A stretch of DNA of 64,000 nt from 630D-37 sp037478835 (GTDB lineage Bacteria > Chloroflexota > Anaerolineae > Anaerolineales > Villigracilaceae): assembly GCA_037478835.1 (NCBI GenBank), contig JBBFLV010000007.1:62001-126000 (forward strand). Reading direction: 5' to 3'. Below, piece by piece: positions 8,093-16,876 of the stretch. Made by a program: the position numbers and the translations under genes. How positions within the stretch are numbered: position 1 is the first letter of the stretch; each line of letters starts with the position of its first letter. The notes below the pieces were generated by a model that did no database searches, had not been told where the DNA came from, and worked only from the letters and a program-made list of their open reading frames with translations.

Positions 8093-9679
8093 ATGCATCC
8101 CTGGTATAAGAACGCTATCTTTTATGAGCTCTATATCCGTGCATTCCGCGATACCAACGGCGACGGTCATGGCGATCTACGTGGAGTGATCGAAAAACTA
8201 GACTATCTTCAACATCTGGGCGTGGATTGCATCTGGTTATTACCGATGTATCCCTCACCTCTAAAAGATGATGGGTACGACATTACCGATTTCTATAACA
8301 TCCATCCGGATTATGGCACATTAGATGACTTCAAAGAGCTGGTGCAAGCCGCCCACAACCGAGGGCTGCGCGTGATTGCCGACCTGGTACTAAATCACAC
8401 ATCGGATCAACATCCCTGGTTTCAGGCTGCTCGCGCAGATCGTAACTCACCTTATCGTCACTACTATGTCTGGAGTGATACCGATCAGAAGTACAAAGAT
8501 GCTCGTATCATTTTCCTAGATGTAGAAACTTCCAACTGGACGTGGGATGAGCAAGCCGGCCAATATTACTGGCATCGGTTCTATAGTTCTCAACCTGACT
8601 TGAATTACGATAATCCGGCTGTACAGGATGAGATGTTAAACATTGCACGTTTCTGGTTAGAATTGGGGATCGATGGATTCCGCGTAGACGCACCTCCCTA
8701 CCTTTTTGAGCGTGAAGGCACCAATTGCGAAAATTTGCCGGAAACCCATGCTTTTCTCAAACGATTTCGCCTTTATGTTGAGCAGATTAACCCTCAGGCC
8801 GTACTACTCAGCGAAGCCAATCAGTGGCCAGAAGATGTACGTCCCTATTTCGGGGATGGAGATGAAATGCATATGAATTTCCATTTCCCCCTTATGCCGC
8901 GAATGTTCCAGGCATTGGCACAGCACGAACGTACACCCATTGTCGAAATATTGCAACGTACACCCCCCTTACCGGAAAATTGTCAATGGGCTACCTTTTT
9001 GCGTTGCCATGATGAACTGACACTTGAGATGGTTACTCCAGAAGTGCGCCAATTTATGTGGAACTTTTACGCCCCTCATCCACGCATGCGCCTAAATCTC
9101 GGCATTCGTCGTCGATTGGCTCCACTCGTAGAAAACGATCGTCGCCGTATTGAATTGCTCTACTCTTTGCTATTCACTCTCCCGGGCGCTCCCACGCTCT
9201 ACTATGGTGATGAGATTGGAATGGGAGATAATATCTGGTTAGAAGATCGTAATGGTTTGCGTACACCGATGCAATGGGATAGTAGCCCAAATGCCGGCTT
9301 TACAGAGCCCGGCGTGAGACCTTATGCCCCCGTAATCGATGATCCGATCTTCGGGTACAAACAAGTTAACGTGGCTGCTCAAATGGAAGATCCTAATAGC
9401 TTGCTCAACACAATTCGAAAAATGATCGCCATTCGCAAGGCGCATCCGGTACTGGGAGATGCGAATTTGGAGTGGCTAGATGCACCTATACAAGTGGCAG
9501 CCTTTCTGCGTCGCAATTCGCATGAAATATTCATAAGTCTAAATAATCTAAGCGACTCCTCGCAAACGGTGACTCTTCCTGCCGGCATCTTCCGAGGTCT
9601 CTTCGATCAGCGTATACTCCGTGATCAGATTACCCTCTCACCCTACCAGTACTGGTGGGGAGTGCAAACACAAGGATAA
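8093..9679 (+). CDS. treS: Trehalose synthase / maltose alpha-D-glucosyltransferase (GH13)
   Basis: A 528-residue GH13 enzyme that interconverts maltose and trehalose in the cytosol. It opens with WYKNAIFYELYIRAFRD, has the LPMYPSPLKDDGYDITDF loop of the TreS group, nucleophile D199 (GFRVDA), acid/base E241 (LLSEANQ) and transition-state aspartate D307 (FLRCHDE). Start 8093 has GAGGTG upstream. The length fits TreS without a fused maltokinase. The gene is visibly more AT-rich than its neighbours and is bracketed by two gene remnants, so it may have arrived by transfer or rearrangement. A GH13_16 amylase or sucrose-active relative is possible but less likely. Confidence 0.87.
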   Translation: MHPWYKNAIFYELYIRAFRDTNGDGHGDLRGVIEKLDYLQHLGVDCIWLLPMYPSPLKDDGYDITDFYNIHPDYGTLDDFKELVQAAHNRGLRVIADLVLNHTSDQHPWFQAARADRNSPYRHYYVWSDTDQKYKDARIIFLDVETSNWTWDEQAGQYYWHRFYSSQPDLNYDNPAVQDEMLNIARFWLELGIDGFRVDAPPYLFEREGTNCENLPETHAFLKRFRLYVEQINPQAVLLSEANQWPEDVRPYFGDGDEMHMNFHFPLMPRMFQALAQHERTPIVEILQRTPPLPENCQWATFLRCHDELTLEMVTPEVRQFMWNFYAPHPRMRLNLGIRRRLAPLVENDRRRIELLYSLLFTLPGAPTLYYGDEIGMGDNIWLEDRNGLRTPMQWDSSPNAGFTEPGVRPYAPVIDDPIFGYKQVNVAAQMEDPNSLLNTIRKMIAIRKAHPVLGDANLEWLDAPIQVAAFLRRNSHEIFISLNNLSDSSQTVTLPAGIFRGLFDQRILRDQITLSPYQYWWGVQTQG

Positions 9680-9689
9680 CTGTTCAACT

Positions 9690-9906
9690 TGTAGTCGAGA
9701 GGATACTCCGCAGAATGGTTAAGGCACACATGGAACGTTACATAACGATGGGTAGTAAGACGTATATTTACCTGGTTAGCAATCGTATACGTTTATCACC
9801 CACATCGACCCACGCGCTTCCATGCACATGGGCAACATGGTGGAAAGACCCTTTGACATGGGTAAAATTCCACACTCGGTGCCCAAGCCCAATAGGCCAT
9901 CCCTTG
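9690..9906 (+). pseudogene. Decayed 3' end of a second UgpC/MalK ATPase gene
   Basis: This stretch aligns base by base with the last roughly 75 codons of the ATPase gene (to 4079). TATATTTACCTGGTTAGC matches the TYVYLVSG codons, and GACCCACGCGCTTCCATG matches DPRASM. Single-base shifts and small deletions break the frame, for example just after 9780. The homology continues through the leader into the signal peptide of the next gene, so it is the tail of a duplicated ATPase-to-binding-protein segment. Its 5' end meets the end of treS. Confidence 0.8.
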
Positions 9907-9943
9907 AAAGGAGGTGATGCAAATCCAAAAAAACGGACACTAG
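9906..9943 (+). promoter_or_regulatory. Orphan full-length Shine-Dalgarno with an 8-codon reading frame
   Basis: AAAGGAGGTGATG is kept after the decayed ATPase stub. The ATG at 9917 opens MQIQKNGH, stopping at 9943. It aligns with the element at 4078-4112, but the encoded peptide differs in sequence and length, so the Shine-Dalgarno part seems better conserved than the peptide. Confidence 0.5.
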
Positions 9944-9948
9944 GACGC

Positions 9949-9984
9949 TTGACAAACTATATCGAACAGGGTAGCCTATTACCC
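9949..9984 (+). promoter_or_regulatory. Promoter with -10 inverted repeat for the mal operon
   Basis: TTGACA (9949-9954), 17 bases, TAGCCT (9972-9977). GGGTA (9969-9973) and TACCC (9980-9984) form an inverted repeat across the -10 region, a candidate operator. In the parallel leader near 4109-4147 the -35 is weaker, the spacing longer and the repeat imperfect, so this copy looks like the functional promoter. Confidence 0.5.
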
Positions 9985-10028
9985 ATATCATCTGTTCCAA
10001 AAATTTTCAATCTTCGGAGGAAGAAGAC

Positions 10029-11282
10029 ATGAAAAAAACCATCTGGACCCTTTTGAGCACGCTGATTGTGCTCGCCTTTGCGCTCAGCGCATGCCGTCCG
10101 GCGACGCCGACCGCCGCTCCGGCTACGGAGGCGCCTGCTGAACCCGTCACCATTTCCTTCTGGGAACAGGAAGGGGAAGAAGTAGACGTCTTCCTGGATC
10201 AGCTGATCGCCGAGTTCGAGGCAGCCAATCCGAATATCAACGTGGAGCGCACGCACTACGACAACGAGGCGCTGCGCGACCAATTCCAGACCGCCGCGCT
10301 GGCCGAGGCCGCTCCGGAAGTGGTGCGCGTCCCGAACGACTTTGCCGGCCCCTTCAGCAAGCTGGACATCATCGCCCCGATCGATCAGCTCTTCGATCAG
10401 GCTTTCCTGGGCCAATTCTTCGAAGGTGCCCTCCAGCCGGCGATGGTCGGTGGTGTCCTTTGGGGTGTGCCGGATAACTACGGCAATCACCTGATGCTGC
10501 TCTACAACAAGGACCTGATCCCCGAGGCCCCGAAGACCTTCGAGGAACTCATCCAGAAGGCGAAGGAATTGACCCAGGGCGATATTCAGGGCTTTGCCTA
10601 CAACCTGAACGAGCCGTTCTGGGGCGCCGGTTTCTACGGTGCCTTCGGTGGCTGGCCGCTGGATGAGAACGACAAGCCTCAATTCAATAACGAAGCCTTC
10701 ATCAACTACCTGAAGTTCGTCAAGCAGCTCAAGGATGACGGCGTCGTCCCGCAGGAATGCGACTACAACTGCGCCGATACGCTCTTCAAAGAAGGCAAGG
10801 CGGCGATGATCATCAACGGCGACTGGTCACTGGGCGGTTACGTGGAGGCACTGGGTGACAAACTGGGCGTCGCTCCGGTGCCGCCGATCAACGGCAACCC
10901 CTACACCGAAATGACCGCCGGCAAGTACTTCATGGTCTACAAGGGCGTTTTGAACGACCCGGCCAAGAAGGATGCAGTGGTCAAATTCATCACCTTCATG
11001 ACCTCCAAAGACGTCCAGAAGCGCTGGCTGGATCAGTTCAAGCGTCTGCCCTCGAACAAAGAGGTAGCCCAGGATCCGGCGATCACCAGCGATCCGATCC
11101 TGGCCGGTTCGATGGCCGCGTTGGCCAATGGCCGTGGTATGCCGGCTGCGCCCGAAATGCGCTGCGCTTGGGATGCTTGGCGGCCCAACTTGGAAGGTGT
11201 GATGGCCGGAACGATCACACCGGAAGATGCGGCAGCTGCTGCCCAGCAAGCGGCTGACGAGTGCGTCGCCACCCTGAAATAA
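10029..11282 (+). CDS. malE: Maltose/maltodextrin ABC transporter substrate-binding lipoprotein (MalE type)
   Basis: A 417-residue family 1 binding protein with lipobox Cys22, a short Ala/Pro linker, and a MalE-like mature domain (VTISFWEQEGEEVDVFLDQL, GVPDNYGNHLMLLYNKDL, GKAAMIINGDWSLGGYVEAL). It should capture maltodextrins released by the downstream GH57 enzyme. The ATG at 10029 follows GGAGGAAGAAGAC. The first 31 residues match those of the protein at 4189 exactly, but the mature domain belongs to a different subfamily, so a shared leader and signal peptide were joined to a new binding domain or homogenised by gene conversion. A strong hairpin follows before malF. Confidence 0.9.
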   Translation: MKKTIWTLLSTLIVLAFALSACRPATPTAAPATEAPAEPVTISFWEQEGEEVDVFLDQLIAEFEAANPNINVERTHYDNEALRDQFQTAALAEAAPEVVRVPNDFAGPFSKLDIIAPIDQLFDQAFLGQFFEGALQPAMVGGVLWGVPDNYGNHLMLLYNKDLIPEAPKTFEELIQKAKELTQGDIQGFAYNLNEPFWGAGFYGAFGGWPLDENDKPQFNNEAFINYLKFVKQLKDDGVVPQECDYNCADTLFKEGKAAMIINGDWSLGGYVEALGDKLGVAPVPPINGNPYTEMTAGKYFMVYKGVLNDPAKKDAVVKFITFMTSKDVQKRWLDQFKRLPSNKEVAQDPAITSDPILAGSMAALANGRGMPAAPEMRCAWDAWRPNLEGVMAGTITPEDAAAAAQQAADECVATLK

Positions 11283-11294
11283 CACCACCTTTTG

Positions 11295-11318
11295 AGGGGG
11301 GAGCTTCGGCTCCCCCCT
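11295..11318 (+). terminator. Intercistronic UUCG hairpin after malE
   Basis: AGGGGGGAGC (11295-11304), a TTCG tetraloop and a perfect 10-bp complement (11309-11318) followed by only TT. This very stable hairpin lies 12 bases after the malE stop and probably protects the malE mRNA or causes partial termination. Confidence 0.75.
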
Positions 11319-11339
11319 TTGCTATCTCTGGAGGATGTC

Positions 11340-12818
11340 ATGTTTCGTAAATACCTCCCCTCTTTACTCTGGATCGCGGCCCTGTTCGGACTCTTCTTCT
11401 TGCTCCGTGCGCTGATCCAACCATATGCGGCCGGTATTTCACTGAATAGCAAGATCGTCGTTGACCGTCTGCGAGAGATTGCTACGTTTGTCTTAGCGAT
11501 TCTGGGTGGAATGGCTGCAGTGGAAGTTTATCTCTATCAGATCTTCTTCCGTGTCCCACGCAATCGGGTGAGCACTTTGGCCGTTCGCCTGATCCAGGGG
11601 ATATTTGCGCTACTTGCCCTCCAGATAATTGTTTTCTTCTTCGATCTCACCGATCTGATCCGCTTGCCTGAAGGAGTCATCAAGGCCTTCTTTTCCTTCC
11701 CGGTAACACTAGTTGCCTCCCTGCAAGACGGACTGTTAAGGGCAAATATCCTTTCCCAGAAAAATGCCTCGTTCGGAAGTGGGCTGTTACTTTTCGGCAT
11801 CATCTTCGCTCTTTTTGGGCTGATCCAGGGACTCACCCAGCCGCGCACCAGCCGATTGGGTTTTGCCTATCTCCTGGTGGCGCCGGCCTTTATCGGCGTT
11901 CTCTTTCTGATCGTTTACCCCTTCCTGTTTGAAATCAAGCTTGCCTTTTCCAACGCTTCCCTCGGAACCCAGGCCACCCGTAACGCTTCCTATGGCCTGA
12001 TTTACGGCTGGGAGAACCTGAAAACGCTCTTCACCGGCAACGTGGCCAAAGATGCCAAATTTTTTGAGGTGCTCTGGCGCACCGTGCTGTGGACGGTGAT
12101 CAACGTCACCTTCCACGTGACCGGAGGTATGATCCTGGCTTTGCTCTTAAACCGCCCAATGAAATTACAGGGCTTTTATCGCACCTTACTGGTCTTCCCG
12201 TGGGCTATTCCTACGACCATCGCCGCCATGGCGCTGCGTAATGAGTTCGATCTGCGCTATGGCTTTTTCAACATCATGCTCACCAACATCCATAACTTTT
12301 TCGAGAGCCTGGCGCTGAAGGCCTCTCTTCTGGCGCCGCTTTTCAGCTGGTTGGCCGAACATATCGGCCCGGTATCCTGGAAGCAGGACCCCTTCTGGGC
12401 CTTCCTTTCGGTGCTGATCAGCAACATCTGGCTGGGCATTCCGTTCATGGCCGTGATCATCCTGGGAGGCCTGCAGAGCATTTCGCATGAGTATTACGAA
12501 GCGGCGGAGATGGACGGCGCCTCCAAATGGCAAATGTTCCGCCATATTACCCTACCGCTCCTGCGGCCGGTCCTCACCCCGGCCGTAATCCTGGGCGTGA
12601 TCTGGACCTTCAACAAGTTCGACGTGATTTACCTGATCACCCAGGGAGGCCCTCAAGAGAAGACCGATATCCTGGTCTCTTCGATGTATAAGGCGGCATT
12701 CCAGTTTTATCGCTATGGTTTTACCGCCATGTTCGCCCTGGTGATCTTCCTCATCCTGCTCCTGTTCACGCTTTTCTATCTGCGCGTGACCGGTGGGCTG
12801 AAAGCCGCTACCGAATAA
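11340..12818 (+). CDS. malF: Maltodextrin ABC transporter permease MalF type
   Basis: A 492-residue permease. The N-terminal 190 residues carry several extra membrane helices before the core, as in long MalF proteins; the core begins near RLGFAYLLVAPAFIGVLFL and contains the EAA loop EAAEMDGASKWQMFRHITLP and ITQGGPQEKTDILV. It forms the channel with MalG. Start 11340 is chosen for GGAGG at 11330-11334; the frame opens earlier but inside the upstream hairpin. It is followed 15 bases later by malG. Confidence 0.9.
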   Translation: MFRKYLPSLLWIAALFGLFFLLRALIQPYAAGISLNSKIVVDRLREIATFVLAILGGMAAVEVYLYQIFFRVPRNRVSTLAVRLIQGIFALLALQIIVFFFDLTDLIRLPEGVIKAFFSFPVTLVASLQDGLLRANILSQKNASFGSGLLLFGIIFALFGLIQGLTQPRTSRLGFAYLLVAPAFIGVLFLIVYPFLFEIKLAFSNASLGTQATRNASYGLIYGWENLKTLFTGNVAKDAKFFEVLWRTVLWTVINVTFHVTGGMILALLLNRPMKLQGFYRTLLVFPWAIPTTIAAMALRNEFDLRYGFFNIMLTNIHNFFESLALKASLLAPLFSWLAEHIGPVSWKQDPFWAFLSVLISNIWLGIPFMAVIILGGLQSISHEYYEAAEMDGASKWQMFRHITLPLLRPVLTPAVILGVIWTFNKFDVIYLITQGGPQEKTDILVSSMYKAAFQFYRYGFTAMFALVIFLILLLFTLFYLRVTGGLKAATE

Positions 12819-12833
12819 ACCTAGGAGGCAGAA

Positions 12834-13739
12834 ATGTCCACAAAAAATCCGCTCTATCGTTTTTACCGTTGGTTCTTCTTCCGTGCCCGTGGGGATAGCC
12901 CGTTCAAGCGTTTGCTCATCCATCTGGCGCTCATCTTTGCCAGCCTGATCGCCGTCTATCCGGTCTTACGCGTCGTAACGATCTCGCTACGTCCTAACGA
13001 CACCCTGCTCACCACCAGCCTGCGCATCATTCCGGAAAATGCAACGCTAGAAAACTATAAAGTGGTGCTTTTTGGGGAACCGGAGAAACATCGGCAATCA
13101 GATTTCTTCCTGTGGCTGTGGAACTCGTTCTCGGTCGTGATGGTGACTTCCATCATCAGCGTGGCACTGGCCGCGCTTAGCGCTTACGCTTTTTCGCGCT
13201 TCCGCTTCCCAGGGCGGAACCCCGCCTTGGTGTTTCTTTTCACCACCCAGATGATCCCGGCGGGTATGTTGCTTCTACCGCTTTTTGTCATGCTCGTAAA
13301 GCTGAAAATGATCAATACCTCGCTGGGGTTGATCATTGCCTATTCGGTCTCCTCGGTGCCGCTCACGATTTGGACCCTTAAGGGTTACTACGATACGATC
13401 CCGGTGGACTTGGAAGAGGCGGCGCTGATCGATGGCGCTTCACGTATGCAAGTTCTGACGCGCATCATCCTGCCCCTCTCCAGCCCTGCCCTGGCCATTG
13501 CGTTCCTGTTCAGTTTCATGGGCGGTTGGAGCGAATACCTGGTGGCACGGGTGGTATTACAGAAGAACGAACTCTTCACTTGGCCACTGGGCATCTTCAC
13601 CTATGCGCAGCAGTTCACCATTTCCTGGGGCAAGTTTGCTGCCGCTTCGGTGCTGATTGCCATCCCGGTGATGGCACTTTTCCTCTATTCCTCCAAATGG
13701 CTGATTTCCGGCCTAACCCTTGGCTCTGTAAAAGGTTGA
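12834..13739 (+). CDS. malG: Maltodextrin ABC transporter permease MalG type
   Basis: A 301-residue permease with six helices, the EAA loop EEAALIDGASRMQVLTRIILP and the MalG-like C-terminus KWLISGLTLGSVKG. AGGAGG lies just before the ATG. Unlike the AglG protein at 6542, its first loop is of ordinary size, so it gives a local control for the cytochrome insertion. No ATPase gene follows; the one at 2979 probably serves this importer. The next gene begins one base after its stop. Confidence 0.92.
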   Translation: MSTKNPLYRFYRWFFFRARGDSPFKRLLIHLALIFASLIAVYPVLRVVTISLRPNDTLLTTSLRIIPENATLENYKVVLFGEPEKHRQSDFFLWLWNSFSVVMVTSIISVALAALSAYAFSRFRFPGRNPALVFLFTTQMIPAGMLLLPLFVMLVKLKMINTSLGLIIAYSVSSVPLTIWTLKGYYDTIPVDLEEAALIDGASRMQVLTRIILPLSSPALAIAFLFSFMGGWSEYLVARVVLQKNELFTWPLGIFTYAQQFTISWGKFAAASVLIAIPVMALFLYSSKWLISGLTLGSVKG

Positions 13740-13740
13740 T

Positions 13741-16700
13741 ATGCGTACATTGCAAACCGTTTTCGCCCTTCTGTTGATCTTCGCTTTCCTGGCGGCCTGT
13801 GCCGCTCCATCCACCCCCTCGATGCCTTCTGAGACGGAGCCTCCCGCCACTGCGGTTGCCTCGCCGGCGGCCGATGTGCTCTATCTCAACCTGATGTGGC
13901 ATCAGCATCAGCCGCTCTACTACAAAGATGAGCAGGGGATCTATACCCGTCCTTGGGTGCGCGTGCATGCCACGAAGGATTACTACGATATGGCCGCAAC
14001 AGTCGCTCAGTATCCTTCCGTGCACGTGACCTTCAACTTGACCCCTGTGCTCATCCGTCAGCTGGATGACTTCGTCAACGGTGCCAAAGATCGCTATTGG
14101 GTGCTTTCTGAAAAGCCGGCCGCCGAGCTGACGATGGAAGAAAAGGAATTCATCCTGCGGCGCTTCTTCGATGCCAACTGGGATAAGGTCATCCGGCGCT
14201 TCCCTGGCTACCGTGCCTTGCTCGATAAACGCGGCGGGACCGATGACGAAGCCATCGCTCGCGCCCTGACGACCTTCACCGAACAGGATTTTCGCGATCT
14301 GCAGATCTGGTTTAACCTGGCCTGGATCGATCCGGATGAATTGGCCAAAGAACCCTTGAAATCGCTGGTAGCGAAGGATCACGGGTTTTCCGAAGAAGAT
14401 AAAAAGGTGCTTTTTGACGAAGTGCGCCGTATCATCGCGCAAGTGATCGCCATCCATAAGGAGCTACAGGATCGCGGGCAGATCGAGATCACCACCACCC
14501 CTTACGCTCACCCGATCCTGCCGCTGATCTATGATACCAACCTAGCGTTGGTCGGCAATCCCGATGCCGAAATGCCACAGCGCTTCTCGTACCCGAACGA
14601 TGCCATTGCCCACCTGAAGCGCAGTGTGGAAATCTACGAGCAACATTTTGGTCGCAAACCGCGCGGCCTGTGGCCGGCCGAGGGCGCCGTGGCACAAGAG
14701 ATCGTTCCGCTGGTGGCACGCGCCGGCTATCAATGGATGGCTACCGGTGAGCCGGTGCTGGCACAATCGCTTGGCCTCGGCAGTTTCACCCGCGACAACC
14801 GCGAAACAATCCAGGAAGCCGATGCCCTCTATCGTCCCTATTACGTTGTGGATCCGAAAAGCGGCGCCAAGGTTGCCGTCTTCTTCCGCGATTGGACGCT
14901 CTCCGATAAGGTCGGTTTCACCTATTCCGGCATGCCCGGCGATAAAGCGGCACAAGACCTGATCAACCGCCTGGAGAACATTCGTGCCCGGCTCAAGGAG
15001 GAAGGCGCTCAGGGTCCTCACATCGTTAGCATCATCCTAGACGGGGAAAACGCCTGGGAGTATTACGACAACGACGGAAAGCTCTTCCTGAATACGCTCT
15101 ACCGCCTGCTTTCCGAAAGCCAGACGATTAAGACCGTCACTCCTTCCGAGTATCTGGCGATGTTCCCGGAGCAGCGCACGCTGGAAAAACTCTTCCCCGG
15201 TGCCTGGTTCAGCCCGAATTACGATACCTGGATCGGCGAGCCGGAAGAGAAACAGGCGTGGAACTACCTCGCCCAGACGCGCTACGATCTGTCTAAGTAC
15301 GATATCAGCAAGACGCGCCAGGCCAGCCCGGAGGCCATCGCTCAGGCTCTGGATTACATGTATCTGGCCGAAGGTTCGGATTGGTTCTGGTGGTATGGCA
15401 GCGATCAGGATTCGGGTCAGGACGAATACTTCGATCAGGGCTTCCGCGCCCTGCTGGCGAAAGTGTATGAGTCCCTGGGTGAACCGGTGCCGGCCTATGT
15501 CAACGTACCGATCATTCCGAAAAAACCGGCCAAGGCAGAACAGGAAGTCAAAGGACTCTCCACGCCGAATATCGACGGGATCGATGAGCCCGGTGAATGG
15601 GCAAATGCCGCCTTGTTCACCAGCGGCGCCCAGGCGGCCGGCCTAAACCTGGCCTATGCTTTCGATGCTTCAGCGCTTTATGTTCGTTTGAATTACTCTC
15701 AATCTCTGCCGCCGGCGGCGCGCATCGGCATCTATGTCGCCTCGCCGCGCGGGGAGCAAGTGTTGGCCGTTTCGCGCGATCCGCAAAATCCGCTTCTGCT
15801 CGGACTGGCCGCAACCCATCTCTTCGAGTGGGATGGTCAGCAGCTGCTGGCCTACCGTCCGGGCAAGGACGGCTGGAGGGAGGATAAACCGCTGGGAAAG
15901 GCCGCTCAGGGTTCTCAGACCTTTGAGGCCGCCATCCCTTGGGAAGCCTTAGGCGAGCTGGAAGCCGGCGATGACCTGCGCATGGTGGTGACCCTGGAAC
16001 CGGCCGGCAACATCCTGCCCTTGCAAGGCCCGGCGCAAATCGTCCTACCTGATCTCGGCACTTCGACCGTAATCCTTGAAGTCAACGATCCGGAGAACGA
16101 CGATCACGGCCCCGGTAGCTACACCTATCCGACCGATTCCGTCTTCAAACCACAGGTCTTCGATCTCAAGACCTTCAGCGTAGCCTACGATGACAAAAAC
16201 CTGATCTTCAAGTTCACCTTCTACGGGCCGATTCCGAATCCTTGGGGCTCGCCGAATAATTTGGCCCTACAAACGTTGGACGTATACATAGATAAAGACC
16301 CCGGCACAGGGAGCGGTGCGCGCCTGCTCCTGCCCGGCCGCAACGCGGCGTTGAGCAGCGGTAACGGCTGGGACTATGCCGTTTGGGCCGAAGGCTGGAC
16401 GCCCCAGGTCCTGGCCCCCGATCCGCAAAGCGGAGCGCCGAAGCAGGTGACGGGCGTTTCGTTCAAGATCATCGTCGACCCGGCAGCGCGCACGGTCACG
16501 CTGCGGGTGCCACGTCAGGCTTTCGGCGAAGGGGATCCGGCGCAGTGGGGTTACCTGGCGGTGGTCTTGAGCCAAGAGGGTTTCCCATCCACCGGTGTCT
16601 GGCGCGTGCGCGATGTCAATCCTTCGGCAGGGCAATGGCGCTTTGGTGGCGGCCCGGCGGATACGAATCACACGCGCATCATTGACTTGGCTTGGGATGG

Positions 16701-16809
16701 CACCCCCTCCCAGGAGGAGTTGCTCTCAAAGTATCCATCCACCACGGCGGATATTGCCTCCCTGGGCCCCGATGATTTCGCCCAATTGCCGCTTTTGCGG
16801 GTAAAATAG
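13741..16809 (+). CDS. Secreted GH57 amylopullulanase-like lipoprotein
   Basis: A 1022-residue protein. A signal peptide with lipobox Cys20 (AFLAAC) anchors it outside. Residues about 46-480 are a GH57 catalytic domain: HQHQP (54-58), the nucleophile region GLWPAEGAVAQEIVP and the acid region IILDGENAWEYY. After about 600 there is a first beta-rich module and, from about 780, a glucodextranase-C/DOMON-like module (VILEVNDPENDDHGPGSYTY) often linked to amylopullulanases. It should hydrolyse starch or pullulan into oligosaccharides for MalE. The last gene of the mal operon, one base after malG and before a terminator. Alpha-amylase, pullulanase or mixed specificity cannot be told apart here. 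Confidence 0.88.
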   Translation: MRTLQTVFALLLIFAFLAACAAPSTPSMPSETEPPATAVASPAADVLYLNLMWHQHQPLYYKDEQGIYTRPWVRVHATKDYYDMAATVAQYPSVHVTFNLTPVLIRQLDDFVNGAKDRYWVLSEKPAAELTMEEKEFILRRFFDANWDKVIRRFPGYRALLDKRGGTDDEAIARALTTFTEQDFRDLQIWFNLAWIDPDELAKEPLKSLVAKDHGFSEEDKKVLFDEVRRIIAQVIAIHKELQDRGQIEITTTPYAHPILPLIYDTNLALVGNPDAEMPQRFSYPNDAIAHLKRSVEIYEQHFGRKPRGLWPAEGAVAQEIVPLVARAGYQWMATGEPVLAQSLGLGSFTRDNRETIQEADALYRPYYVVDPKSGAKVAVFFRDWTLSDKVGFTYSGMPGDKAAQDLINRLENIRARLKEEGAQGPHIVSIILDGENAWEYYDNDGKLFLNTLYRLLSESQTIKTVTPSEYLAMFPEQRTLEKLFPGAWFSPNYDTWIGEPEEKQAWNYLAQTRYDLSKYDISKTRQASPEAIAQALDYMYLAEGSDWFWWYGSDQDSGQDEYFDQGFRALLAKVYESLGEPVPAYVNVPIIPKKPAKAEQEVKGLSTPNIDGIDEPGEWANAALFTSGAQAAGLNLAYAFDASALYVRLNYSQSLPPAARIGIYVASPRGEQVLAVSRDPQNPLLLGLAATHLFEWDGQQLLAYRPGKDGWREDKPLGKAAQGSQTFEAAIPWEALGELEAGDDLRMVVTLEPAGNILPLQGPAQIVLPDLGTSTVILEVNDPENDDHGPGSYTYPTDSVFKPQVFDLKTFSVAYDDKNLIFKFTFYGPIPNPWGSPNNLALQTLDVYIDKDPGTGSGARLLLPGRNAALSSGNGWDYAVWAEGWTPQVLAPDPQSGAPKQVTGVSFKIIVDPAARTVTLRVPRQAFGEGDPAQWGYLAVVLSQEGFPSTGVWRVRDVNPSAGQWRFGGGPADTNHTRIIDLAWDGTPSQEELLSKYPSTTADIASLGPDDFAQLPLLRVK

Positions 16810-16833
16810 GTTCGCTTCTCATCCCACTTTCCT

Positions 16834-16867
16834 GATGACAGTCACTGAAAAGTGACTGTCATCTTTT
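16834..16867 (+). terminator. Rho-independent terminator of the mal operon
   Basis: GATGACAGTCACT (16834-16846), GAAA loop, perfect 13-bp complement (16851-16863), then TTTT. It lies between the GH57 gene and the GH13 gene, only 10 bases before the latter's start, so it may also adjust GH13 expression. Confidence 0.85.
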
Positions 16868-16876
16868 CGAGGCACT

